Shown: in pieces, positions 54,888 to 63,263 of the stretch
How the letters are laid out: each line of letters begins with the position of its first letter
Position numbering within the stretch: the first letter of the stretch is position 1
From: Sphingobacteriales bacterium 16-39-50
GTDB taxonomy: Bacteria; Bacteroidota; Bacteroidia; Sphingobacteriales; Sphingobacteriaceae
Assembly (NCBI GenBank): GCA_002257025.1
Contig: NCHA01000001.1
Location: forward strand, 310,001-374,000
Reading direction: 5' to 3'
DNA length: 64,000 bases
Position numbers and translations under genes: made by a program
The notes under the pieces: generated by a model
What the model was told of the DNA's origin: nothing
What the model saw: the letters and a program-made list of their open reading frames with translations, nothing else
Databases searched by the model: none

Positions 54888-57800
54888 TTAAAATCCTGCT
54901 TTAATACCAAAGGCAATGGTTGGTGATCTTGGATAGGATGAATAGTCAAAACCCGGTGTTAAGGTATTATTACGGGTAGAAACTTCAGGATCCATACCAG
55001 AATAGTTTGTCCATGTAATCAGGTTCTGGGCAGAGACATTTACACTTAAATTACTCAGATAAGCGGCCTTAATTAATTTTGCCGGTAAATTATAATTTAA
55101 GGAAACAGTCTTCATACGCAGGAAGGAGCCATCCTCTACTACTCTGGAAGAGTGGAAACCAATTGGCCCTTGTCCGCGGGTACGATAATTTTCATTTGTT
55201 GGATTGGTAGGCGACCAGCGGTTTGAATAACTTGCAAACTGGTTTATATTCGCCCAGCCGTTACTGTTACCTTCCATAATCAGCCTGTTGGCATTATAGA
55301 TATCATTACCATAAGACCATTGGAAGAACACATTCAAATTGAAGGCCTTATAAGTGAAATTATTTGAGAAACCACCAGTATGAATTGGTTGTCCTCTTCC
55401 TATGAAAGTTAAATCAGCATCATTCATGATCCCATCACCGTTCATATCCCTGTATCTGATATCACCCGGCTGAATGGTATTTCGAACAGCTCCGTTGGTA
55501 GCTATTGAAGGCTTCAGGATATAAACACCTGGTGAAGGATTATCAAAATCTTCATACTGATAGTTTCCTTCCCAAATAAAGCCGATCATCATACCAGCTG
55601 GCTTACCAACTTCAGCAACGTACAATGGCTTATTAAACTGAGATACGTATGTAGAATTACTGTTCAGTGAACGCTGACCACGGGTGAGTTCCAATACTTT
55701 GTTTCTATTGAAACTAATATTGAAATTACTTTCCCAAATAAAGTCCTTCGACTGAACGTTTACAGTATTTAAAGTTAGTTCAAGTCCATCATTCCTCAAC
55801 TTTCCGATATTTTTAACAGCGGAAGTAAATCCAGTTGAAGGAGGCAAAATAGCGTTAAGCAACAGATCTTCAGTTGTTTTACGGTATAAATCAACCTCAA
55901 AGGTGATCCTGTCTTTTAGAATCCCAATTTCATAACCTAAATCAATAGTGTTGACTTTTTCCCACTGCAGATCAGGATTACCAACTGCTGAGACATAGTT
56001 TGAAGCAATTGGGGTTGAATTATTAAATGAATAACCATTTATACTTTGTTGCAGACGGGCATAAGTAGCGAAATCTGCGACACGGTTATTACCATTACTA
56101 CCATAGCTGGTTCTCAGTTTGGAAGTTGAAATCCCAGGGAATAATTTTGTAAAGAAACCCTCCTTGTGCATATTCCAGGCTAAAGCCGCTCCAGGAAAAT
56201 ATCCCCAATGATTGATGAACTTGGATGAACCATCAGCTCTAAAAGTACCGGTAACGATATATTTGGATTTATAATTATAGTCTAAACGGCCGGCATAAGA
56301 TGCCATTGTATTTTCACTTGAATAGGAACCCTGATTAAATGCTAGTCCTTCATCTAAGCCATCCATTCCAAGATTTTCATTTGGCAACAACCTGCCACCA
56401 TAAGACTTTCCATTTGAATTACTACTATTAATAGCAAATAAGCCAAGTCCTGTTATAGTGTGATCCTGTTTAAATGTTTTCTTGTAATTCAAAGTTGTTT
56501 CGTTTGAAAAACTATTTGAGAAAATATTATTGATTGAACCATTAACTCCATTCACATTATTAGGGCTTGATCCACCTTGTGCTGTTTTCGAATTATAGAA
56601 ACGTTCAAGAGTTAATTTATTATGACGGATACCAGCAGTAGACTTTAAGACCAGATCCTTATTGATATCATAACTGATATAACCGTTTCCTTCAACCAGG
56701 TTAGTGATATTGTATGAGTGCTGATTCTGAAGATCAATAAAAGGGTTAACCCTAAAATCTGAAGCATTCAAGGCTTCATCATCAACTAAATCTGTTAGAA
56801 GGTTATCATTTTGATTAGGTGTTATCGGACGGTACAACCATGTTCTTGCTAGTGCAAAAGCAGTTGGGTTCCCGGATGTCACTGCGCCCTCACTGATAAT
56901 CTGACCATTTTGTTTTATACCGCTGTAATTAGCCGTAATTCCTGCCTTAATCTTATTACTGATTGTTTGGTCAACTGTTACCCGGCCTGAATAGCGGTTA
57001 TATCCTGTATTTATAATAGAACCAGCCTGATCGAATAAAGATCCGGATATAGAATATTTAGTTTGTTCAGTACCACCTCTTAATGCAAGATTATAATTCT
57101 GAATTGTTCCTTGTCTCAAAACATAATCCTGAAAATTGATTCCCTCTACGCTTCTGTAATCTTCAAGTGTTTTACCATTTGCAAAAAATGCCCTTGTCGT
57201 TGCAGAATTCGGGTTTAATTCATTCTGATATTTGATAAACTCGTATGGACTCATTAATTCCATAGGAGTTGGAACTGATTGAATACCATAGGAACTGGAG
57301 AAGTTTACAGTTGGTTTGCCCACTTTTCCACGCTTTGTCTGAATCAAAATTACTCCGTTTGCTGCCCTTGATCCGTAGATCGCTGTTGAAGAAGCATCCT
57401 TTAATATGGTCATTGATTCAATCTCCTCAGGATTGATAGATCCTGGATCTGGATCTTCTACCGGAAATCCATCAATAACGTATAATGGAGATGTACTTTG
57501 AGTTAAAGAACCCGCTCCCCTGATAACAATATTGATACCACCACCCGGCTGACCATCGGCTGCATTAACCTTAACACCGGCTACACGACCTGCTAAAGCC
57601 TCAGCAAATGTTCCAACCGGAGCTTTCATCATTTCATCCATTGGAACAACCCCAACAGATCCTGTAAGATCGGGCTTCGCAACAGTACCATAACCAATGA
57701 CGACTACTTCACTTAGGGAAGAGCTTGAAACAAGTAAAGTTACATCGATTGTGGTTCGGTTACCAACAACAAGTTCCCTCGTTTCCATGCCAAGAAATGC

Positions 57801-58064
57801 AAATACAAGGGTTTCATTACTTGCGGCCTGAATGCTGTATTTTCCATTTGCTAGAGTTGTTGTACCTCTGGTTGAGCCTTTAACCCGTACTGTCACCCCG
57901 GGTAATGGCTGTCCAGCTTCGAGAACAGTACCAGTTATAGTTTTTAATTGCTGGGAAAAAACCTGCTCAGAAAAACTGAGGAAAAGCATCAGCAGCATTA
58001 TTATCCCTGCTCCGGAGGGATAATACCTTTGTTTTTTAAACTTCATCATGTAAATTTTTAGCAT
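54888..58064 (-). CDS. susC: SusC-family TonB-linked outer-membrane transporter
   Basis: 1058 aa as drawn; internal ATGs at 58049 and 58046 give a neater signal peptide (K-F-K-K-Q-R... V-F-S-Q-Q) and may be the true start. A CarboxypepD_reg-like domain (I-T-G-T-V-L-E-A-G-Q-P-L-P-G-V-T-V) is followed by the SusC marker E-V-V-V-I-G-Y-G-T-V and the plug (G-A-G-S-L, L-Y-V-I-D-G-F-P, I-E-S-M-T-I-L-K-D-A-S-S-T-A-I-Y-G-S-R-A-A-N-G-V-I-L-I). The barrel fills the rest, with D-I-R-Y-R-D-M-N-G-D-G near the end. It imports oligomers in a TonB-dependent way. Two operator copies lie upstream. It heads the susC-susD-DUF5017 unit. Confidence 0.95.
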   Translation of the reverse strand: MLKIYMMKFKKQRYYPSGAGIIMLLMLFLSFSEQVFSQQLKTITGTVLEAGQPLPGVTVRVKGSTRGTTTLANGKYSIQAASNETLVFAFLGMETRELVVGNRTTIDVTLLVSSSSLSEVVVIGYGTVAKPDLTGSVGVVPMDEMMKAPVGTFAEALAGRVAGVKVNAADGQPGGGINIVIRGAGSLTQSTSPLYVIDGFPVEDPDPGSINPEEIESMTILKDASSTAIYGSRAANGVILIQTKRGKVGKPTVNFSSSYGIQSVPTPMELMSPYEFIKYQNELNPNSATTRAFFANGKTLEDYRSVEGINFQDYVLRQGTIQNYNLALRGGTEQTKYSISGSLFDQAGSIINTGYNRYSGRVTVDQTISNKIKAGITANYSGIKQNGQIISEGAVTSGNPTAFALARTWLYRPITPNQNDNLLTDLVDDEALNASDFRVNPFIDLQNQHSYNITNLVEGNGYISYDINKDLVLKSTAGIRHNKLTLERFYNSKTAQGGSSPNNVNGVNGSINNIFSNSFSNETTLNYKKTFKQDHTITGLGLFAINSSNSNGKSYGGRLLPNENLGMDGLDEGLAFNQGSYSSENTMASYAGRLDYNYKSKYIVTGTFRADGSSKFINHWGYFPGAALAWNMHKEGFFTKLFPGISTSKLRTSYGSNGNNRVADFATYARLQQSINGYSFNNSTPIASNYVSAVGNPDLQWEKVNTIDLGYEIGILKDRITFEVDLYRKTTEDLLLNAILPPSTGFTSAVKNIGKLRNDGLELTLNTVNVQSKDFIWESNFNISFNRNKVLELTRGQRSLNSNSTYVSQFNKPLYVAEVGKPAGMMIGFIWEGNYQYEDFDNPSPGVYILKPSIATNGAVRNTIQPGDIRYRDMNGDGIMNDADLTFIGRGQPIHTGGFSNNFTYKAFNLNVFFQWSYGNDIYNANRLIMEGNSNGWANINQFASYSNRWSPTNPTNENYRTRGQGPIGFHSSRVVEDGSFLRMKTVSLNYNLPAKLIKAAYLSNLSVNVSAQNLITWTNYSGMDPEVSTRNNTLTPGFDYSSYPRSPTIAFGIKAGF

Positions 58065-58105
58065 AGTTTATAATTAATAGTAAATAAATAGGCAATTAAA
58101 CATCA

Positions 58106-58119
58106 CGGGTGCGTACCCG
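58106..58119. promoter_or_regulatory. LacI-type operator copy 5 (susC proximal)
   Basis: CGGGTGCGTACCCG, ending 42 bp upstream of the susC start at 58064. The outer arms CGGGT/ACCCG are perfectly symmetric; the centre has one change (GCGT instead of ACGT). Confidence 0.72.
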
Positions 58120-58328
58120 AACATATAGAAATCAATAAAATTCTATTCTATTCTTTAAAAAAAAGCAAGAGGGTTAATATTAGTTAGTTCAAAAAATCTG
58201 CTATAAATTGATATAATAAAATTTATAAAAATGAATAGCAAAAATTATAAAAAATGTAATTAAAGTCGAAATAAACAATATTTAAATAAATACATTTCCC
58301 GGTGCTGCAACAAGAGAAAATTAAGTAA

Positions 58329-58342
58329 CGGTTACGTACACT
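58329..58342. promoter_or_regulatory. LacI-type operator copy 6 (susC distal)
   Basis: CGGTTACGTACACT, 265 bp upstream of susC. It differs from copy 3 only in the last base. It may act with copy 5, or act on a distal susC promoter. Confidence 0.72.
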
Positions 58343-58408
58343 AATATATAAATAATTATAAAATAATAAAATAATTTTAAAGCTTTTTTGAAATTGAGTA
58401 ATTAAATA

Positions 58409-59767
58409 TTAAAGTATATACCTTTTAAAAGGATCAGTAATTTTTATGAGATCAGTTCGCGTAAGCCCATTTTCAGTAATCCTGGCAAGGGCATAAACTT
58501 CACCTCCCTCGCCGACAGCAATCGAATTTACATATAAGGGACGATCTCCATTTGGGTAAAAGATTGGGCCATGATCATGGTATTTTCCTTCCGGTATATT
58601 ATACGTGATCAAATGCAGGTTTTCAAGGCCCTTTGCCGCACCTTTAGCAATTTCAGACTGACCTGCAACACGCTTTCCATCTACATAAACCGGACCACCA
58701 GTCAGGTAATAAATAGTCTTACCATCAGGACCAAGTTGAAACCCAAGATAACCATAACTAAACTGATCGAACATACCGCTTTTAGCTGAAGGCTCTGAAG
58801 TAATACGTCTGACAAGCTCTATTTTAGATTTTTTAGGATCGAACCGAAATAAATATCCTGAATTCCCATGAACTCCATAGGCTAAACCCTCAGGTTTATA
58901 CCAAAAAATTTTTCTCCAGTTATAACCCATACTTCCAGGTCTGGTTGGATCGTATTTACCAAAATAATCAAGCCTGAGGTTTACATCTTCAAGTTTATTG
59001 ATGCGCCCTTCTTCAGGGTTATAGCTAAAAATATCACCCTCTGAAGTAGAAAAATGAACAGTCCCGTCAGAAGGGTCTACTACAAGAGAGCGGCATAGTG
59101 AACGGAAATCATCACCGGGCTCCCCTCCTTCACCATTTCCGGATATACGGCCCAGATCTTTTAATTCATCTTCATCAATATCATAATGTATAAAATTACC
59201 TCTTGGCCAGGAAATCCCAAAAATATGGCCCCGGTCACGATCCATTGTCATTGAAACCATACCTTCTCCATTCGGAACTAAAGCAAGATTCTCGAACTCT
59301 CTTGTTCGCATATCATAAGAAAGTATTCGTCCGCCAGGATATAATTTATACCCTGCAGGAGGATTAACCGGAAGCCGGTCCATTCCATTGATGAGTTCAT
59401 AATAACCCACATGAGTTGAGAAGTAAAGCTTCCCATTCCTTTCATAGAACCTTGCATGACTTTTACCCTGTGGAATGAACATCAGATCTTTTTCGCCACA
59501 GATTTCAGTAAGATCCCCAAGAAACTCTGTTTTATCAGTCCTGGGATTATACAGGTACATTTTACCTCCAACATGGATCTGGTCTGATGATAATACATAA
59601 TAAATATTTCCATCACTTGCAGCTGATAATGCATTGTAAGTATCGTGGGCCTCTTGAAATCCCGAATTATAAGTAGTAGCGGCAAGATGATTTACTTCAT
59701 CCGTTTCATTAATATAAGTATCGGCTCTTAATTGATTCAATTCAACAATTCCGTCTAATTTGTCCAT
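58409..59767 (-). CDS. Beta-propeller protein of unknown function, no signal peptide
   Basis: 452 aa. The N-terminus M-D-K-L-D-G-I-V-E-L-N has no export signal. The body is a repeating seven-bladed-like pattern: A-L-S-A-A-S-D-G-N-I-Y-Y-V-L, K-M-Y-L-Y-N-P-R-T-D-K-T-E-F-L-G-D-L, R-I-L-S-Y-D-M-R-T-R-E-F, M-D-R-D-R-G-H-I-F-G-I-S-W-P-R-G, V-D-P-S-D-G-T-V-H-F-S-T-S-E-G-D-I-F-S-Y, and L-G-P-D-G-K-T-I-Y-Y-L-T-G-G. No enzymatic family was recognised; it recalls oligosaccharide-lyase or sugar-lactonase propellers. It lies 63 bp after the aminotransferase gene and before susC, so it is probably cytoplasmic or exported by an unrecognised route. Confidence 0.75.
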   Translation of the reverse strand: MDKLDGIVELNQLRADTYINETDEVNHLAATTYNSGFQEAHDTYNALSAASDGNIYYVLSSDQIHVGGKMYLYNPRTDKTEFLGDLTEICGEKDLMFIPQGKSHARFYERNGKLYFSTHVGYYELINGMDRLPVNPPAGYKLYPGGRILSYDMRTREFENLALVPNGEGMVSMTMDRDRGHIFGISWPRGNFIHYDIDEDELKDLGRISGNGEGGEPGDDFRSLCRSLVVDPSDGTVHFSTSEGDIFSYNPEEGRINKLEDVNLRLDYFGKYDPTRPGSMGYNWRKIFWYKPEGLAYGVHGNSGYLFRFDPKKSKIELVRRITSEPSAKSGMFDQFSYGYLGFQLGPDGKTIYYLTGGPVYVDGKRVAGQSEIAKGAAKGLENLHLITYNIPEGKYHDHGPIFYPNGDRPLYVNSIAVGEGGEVYALARITENGLTRTDLIKITDPFKRYIL

Positions 59768-59830
59768 TCAATATTATTTTGTATCAAAATATTTCCAACA
59801 AGACCATTGGCCTGTATGCTTTTAAATTTT

Positions 59831-61219
59831 TTATTTTTCCAATGATTTTTTTACTGATTCTGCACTAGCCTGTATCTTGCTGATTGCATTAGCAATTGAA
59901 TCCATGTCTTCCCTGCTGCCAAGAAGCAGGTTCTGAGTAAACCATACCATTTCTGTACATAAAAGATCATTTTCAGGGCACTGATTTCGCTCCATATATT
60001 TATCATAATCGAGCATATCTTTATGGTACATCCTTTTAAAATTCTTTGATGCAAAAGCTTCTTTAAGAAATTCCTGCTTGTTCAAAGGCGTGTAACCTCC
60101 AGAACAAGGCACTCCTTCAGCACGCAAAGCCTGTAAAAATGAATTTCTTGATAAACCTTGAAAGTCCTCTTTCTTATATCTGAATGAAAACAAATGGAAT
60201 GAAACACGGGTTGCACAATCATATAATTTATAAGGAACAATCCCGGGAATATCCTTAATCTTTGACTTCAAATACTTCGCATTCTCTTCACGCACAGTCG
60301 TTTGTGCATCAAGTCTTTGCAACTGAGCTAAACCAATAGCAGCCTGATATTCAGTAATACGAACCTTGGTACCTATTCTTACACTTCCCGCATTAAAAGT
60401 TCCGACCGCAGTGCCATAAGGCAAGCCAAGATTCTGGAAAGAAACGCAGCGATCCATAAAGGAGACATCATTACTCAGAATCGCACCTCCTTCACCTATC
60501 GGAATATTTTTTGAGTTTTGAAAACTGAAACAACCCGCATTCCCGATTGTTCCAACCTTTTGATTATTGACTTCAGTTAATGGAGCCTGACAGGCATCCT
60601 CAACCACAAACAGATTGTGCTTTTTTGCAATTTCCATTATTCTTGGCATATCTGCCGGCATTCCTAGAATATGGACGGGCAAAATGGCTTTTGTACGTGG
60701 TGTTATCTTTGCTTCTATTTTTGCAGGATCAATCTGATATGTTTCCGGATCGATATCCACAAATACCGGCATAGCTCCATTCATTAGAATAGCCTGCACA
60801 GTTGATATAAAGGTATAAGGTGGAACAAGCACTTCATCCCCGCCTTTAATATCCAGCTGATTCAAAGCCACAATCAAAGCATTGGTTCCATTGTTAACAA
60901 CCAAACAACGCTTAGCACCATTGACATTTGCCCAGGCGGCTTCAAACTCGTTGACTACTCCCGCACGCGACCAAACACCACTTCTCAGGACTTCAAGAAC
61001 GCGCTTTTCATCCGTTTCTGGTACCCATATAGGCCATTTGATCCATTTTGCTTTATCCCATGCTGACGGACCACCTAAAATCGCTGGTCTTGCTGCATTG
61101 TTTAAATCCCCTGCTAGCAGGGAAGGTGTCATACCCATCGTCAGCACAGCTCCCACTCCAGCCAGAGAGCTCTGCTTTAAAAACTTACGTCTCGATGAAT
61201 CAGTATTCTTATTTTTCAT
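59831..61219 (-). CDS. Tat-exported DegT/DnrJ/EryC1/StrS sugar aminotransferase (second copy)
   Basis: 462 aa. S-S-R-R-K-F-L-K-Q-S-S-L-A-G-V-G is a textbook twin-arginine signal. The PLP fold is complete: V-V-N-N-G-T-N-A-L, P-P-Y-T-F-I-S-T, P-V-H-I-L-G-M-P-A-D, V-V-E-D-A-C-Q-A (Asp208), G-C-F-S-F-Q-N-S-K (Schiff-base Lys237), I-G-E-G-G-A-I-L. It is colinear with the aminotransferase at 22417-23769 but clearly diverged, so it is an older paralogue. Operator copy 7 lies 156 bp upstream. It heads the transcription unit that runs through the propeller gene towards susC. Family members make or use amino sugars; a periplasmic version is rare. Confidence 0.9.
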   Translation of the reverse strand: MKNKNTDSSRRKFLKQSSLAGVGAVLTMGMTPSLLAGDLNNAARPAILGGPSAWDKAKWIKWPIWVPETDEKRVLEVLRSGVWSRAGVVNEFEAAWANVNGAKRCLVVNNGTNALIVALNQLDIKGGDEVLVPPYTFISTVQAILMNGAMPVFVDIDPETYQIDPAKIEAKITPRTKAILPVHILGMPADMPRIMEIAKKHNLFVVEDACQAPLTEVNNQKVGTIGNAGCFSFQNSKNIPIGEGGAILSNDVSFMDRCVSFQNLGLPYGTAVGTFNAGSVRIGTKVRITEYQAAIGLAQLQRLDAQTTVREENAKYLKSKIKDIPGIVPYKLYDCATRVSFHLFSFRYKKEDFQGLSRNSFLQALRAEGVPCSGGYTPLNKQEFLKEAFASKNFKRMYHKDMLDYDKYMERNQCPENDLLCTEMVWFTQNLLLGSREDMDSIANAISKIQASAESVKKSLEK

Positions 61220-61374
61220 GACTATTTTTTTTCAATTCAATTTTTTGGCTTTGATGTAAGGTTTCAACTATAATCTAAGTTTACTATTACAAGAGTGATT
61301 CACATAATCCCTGTCGGAAATCCTCCTGCTCTAATACCGGTCTGCTAGGTAGAAAATTTTTAGGCGTACACTAA

Positions 61375-61388
61375 CGTTTACGTACCCG
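61375..61388. promoter_or_regulatory. LacI-type operator copy 7 (second aminotransferase promoter)
   Basis: CGTTTACGTACCCG, 156 bp upstream of the aminotransferase start. A partial copy (GCGTACACT at 61364-61372) lies 16 bp away centre to centre, so two repressor dimers could bind side by side. Confidence 0.75.
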
Positions 61389-61466
61389 AATATATAAATT
61401 ATTTTTATTAAAACAATAGTTCACAGCCAGAATTATCAAGAAAATATTAGTTGAAATGAAAATTAT

Positions 61467-62669
61467 CTACCTGATCACAACCCCAATCATATCAATAGAA
61501 ATTCCAGCTTCAGGCTTTCCAACATCTTTAACCATAGCTTTTGAGGCCGCTGGCGGACGAAGCGGGTCATAATATTTAGGACGTATTTCATTTAATTTAG
61601 CACTATGAGCATCATTGCTAACATAATAGGTTGCTTTTACAAGATGTCTGAAATCACTGCCTGTATTTTTCAATATGCTACCCATTAGATTGAAGATAGA
61701 TGCCAATTCAGAATCAGCATTACCGGAAATTTGTCCGTATAATCCTGATATATAGACCTTTTGACCATAGTTAATCCGGGTAACTTTACAGTAAACGGGT
61801 GAAGCTGTCATTCCTGGAGGAGTAATAAAATCAAGTTGTTGATTCGATTTAGATGCTGTATTTGGAGATGAAGCAATCAGTTCTATTTCAATTAGCGGAT
61901 CTTTACTCGTCCATTCAACATTAACCATGGGTGGTATGGTACTGCCCTTAAAAAAATTGGCAAACTCCTCCTCTACTACTTTCAGGTCAGACATAGGCCT
62001 CATAAAGGATTTTATCTGAACAATATCCTTTTTCTCTAATCCTAATGAAACAAGAGTAGCCTGAAGCTGCTCCAGGGTTCCGCGAGTTGCTTCTGCCAGT
62101 TCACCTTTAACCGCCTGACCTGAAACATAAACTACCGGTCCCGCAGGTAAAATTGCAGCCCGGGCGACACCTGGAACTGATGATAAATTCCCGGGGGTCA
62201 AATAATTAACACCCTTCGAATTGATTTTAGCTGAAACTGCAATTGCGTCCATTGAAATCAAGGCATCGGTATTAGAAAGATCCCCGGCAACGAAACTCAA
62301 GGCAGGACACTTCCCTGATTTAAACCGCTTATATATCTGTTCCCGAACTGCAGAGATCTGGCTTGAGTTTCTGATATAGATATTAAGTTTAACGATCTGA
62401 TCTGGTTTTGACCCCGCCTGCTTCAAAGCAGAAGTAATATTCAAAAAAACCTGGTTTGTCTGTGCATTGATATCACCGGATCCAACAATGCTGCCGGATT
62501 TATCCAAAGGCAGAAATTGAGTGGTATGAACTAGTGGAACATCATCAACAAGCACTGCATCCGAAGCTCCCGGAAAATTCGAAGATCCTGAATATTGAAT
62601 GTGTTGCCTTTTCTGAGCAAAACCGGAATAACCCAGAGATAAGAAAAAAATGCAGATCAGAGCTTTCAT
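61467..62669 (-). CDS. Secreted triple RidA/YjgF-domain protein
   Basis: 400 aa with a signal peptide (I-C-I-F-F-L-S-L-G-Y-S-G-F-A-Q). Three RidA-like domains are visible: about residues 25-150 (V-H-T-T-Q-F-L-P-L, F-L-N-I-T-S-A-L-K-Q-A-G), about 155-265 (V-V-Y-V-S-G-Q-A-V, L-E-Q-L-Q-A-T-L-V-S-L-G-L), and about 275-400 (K-V-Y-I-S-G-L-Y-G-Q, N-L-M-G-S-I-L-K-N-T-G). The imine-deaminase Arg of RidA (in P-x-R-S-x-V) is absent from all three: the blocks read C-P-A-L-S-F-V, I-P-P-M-V-N-V and P-P-A-A-S-K-A. It is therefore probably a different hydrolase or binding protein. Just upstream of the aminotransferase unit on the same strand, but separated from it by operator copy 7. Confidence 0.85.
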   Translation of the reverse strand: MKALICIFFLSLGYSGFAQKRQHIQYSGSSNFPGASDAVLVDDVPLVHTTQFLPLDKSGSIVGSGDINAQTNQVFLNITSALKQAGSKPDQIVKLNIYIRNSSQISAVREQIYKRFKSGKCPALSFVAGDLSNTDALISMDAIAVSAKINSKGVNYLTPGNLSSVPGVARAAILPAGPVVYVSGQAVKGELAEATRGTLEQLQATLVSLGLEKKDIVQIKSFMRPMSDLKVVEEEFANFFKGSTIPPMVNVEWTSKDPLIEIELIASSPNTASKSNQQLDFITPPGMTASPVYCKVTRINYGQKVYISGLYGQISGNADSELASIFNLMGSILKNTGSDFRHLVKATYYVSNDAHSAKLNEIRPKYYDPLRPPAASKAMVKDVGKPEAGISIDMIGVVIR

Positions 62670-62792
62670 GTTTAGTTGTCTGTTGATGGTTGTCTGATGT
62701 CTGATGTCAGAAATATCCTGCTAAACAGGTAATAGTCATTATTCTTAGTTCATTATTTCATGGTACCATTTTTCAATGAACCAAAATTTAGT

Positions 62793-62834
62793 CTTGATAC
62801 CTGATACTTGATACCTGATACTTGATACTTGATA
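62793..62834. repeat. Six tandem 7-bp units between RidA-like and HiPIP genes
   Basis: Six head-to-tail copies of C-(T/C)-TGATA (CTTGATA or CCTGATA) ending 4 bp before the HiPIP stop codon. A second short run (TGTCTGATGTCTGATGTC) lies at about 62691-62708. These simple repeats are typical intergenic clutter in this group and may vary in copy number. Confidence 0.8.
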
Positions 62835-62838
62835 ATTC

Positions 62839-63222
62839 TTAATTATTAATCGGTGCCCAATACGCACAATACCCTTCAGCTCGAACCGGCCCTTTAAACA
62901 ACATACAACCACCGCAAGGCTTATCCTTAGCCGGTGGAAGATATAGTGCACAATTACTGCAATGACTATCCGGAATTGGTGTTTTGTTTACATATGCAAG
63001 CTTTTTACGTTTTGCAACTTCTTCGGCACTTACTCCTGTTAAGTCATCACAAGGATTTTTTTGTGCTGGTTGTGGAGTTTTTGGCTGCTGATTAGAATCC
63101 CCTTCTTTAGCCATGCTGCTTACTGAACTGCCGGCAATCAATAATCCTGTTCCTATTGCAACTGAACCAGCAAGTATATACTTACTAATAAACCTTCTTC
63201 TTGAATACTTTTGTTCTTCCAT
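62839..63222 (-). CDS. High-potential iron-sulfur protein (HiPIP), Tat-exported
   Basis: 127 aa. Y-S-R-R-R-F-I-S-K followed by a hydrophobic A/G-rich stretch is a twin-arginine signal, the normal route for HiPIPs because the cluster is inserted before export. The [4Fe-4S] ligands are Cys88 and Cys91 (H-C-S-N-C-A-L-Y), Cys106 (C-G-G-C-M-L-F) and Cys119 (E-G-Y-C-A-Y-W), with the aromatic residues usual around the cluster. It would be a periplasmic one-electron carrier. It lies 41 bp downstream of the HEAT-repeat/dehydrogenase-like gene, whose C-terminus lacks the usual haem domain, so it may be that enzyme's electron acceptor (inference). Confidence 0.9.
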   Translation of the reverse strand: MEEQKYSRRRFISKYILAGSVAIGTGLLIAGSSVSSMAKEGDSNQQPKTPQPAQKNPCDDLTGVSAEEVAKRKKLAYVNKTPIPDSHCSNCALYLPPAKDKPCGGCMLFKGPVRAEGYCAYWAPINN

Positions 63223-63263
63223 CTTTCTATTATTTACCGGTCAATTTTTATATCAGGATCTTT

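Larger units (their letters stand above)
58065..58408. promoter_or_regulatory. susC promoter region with two operators
   Basis: A 344-bp, very AT-rich region between the end of the propeller gene (58409) and susC. It contains no open frame of note. It holds two copies of the TACGTA element, at 58106 and 58329, spaced 223 bp apart, a spacing compatible with repressor looping. No promoter was assigned by eye. Confidence 0.7.
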
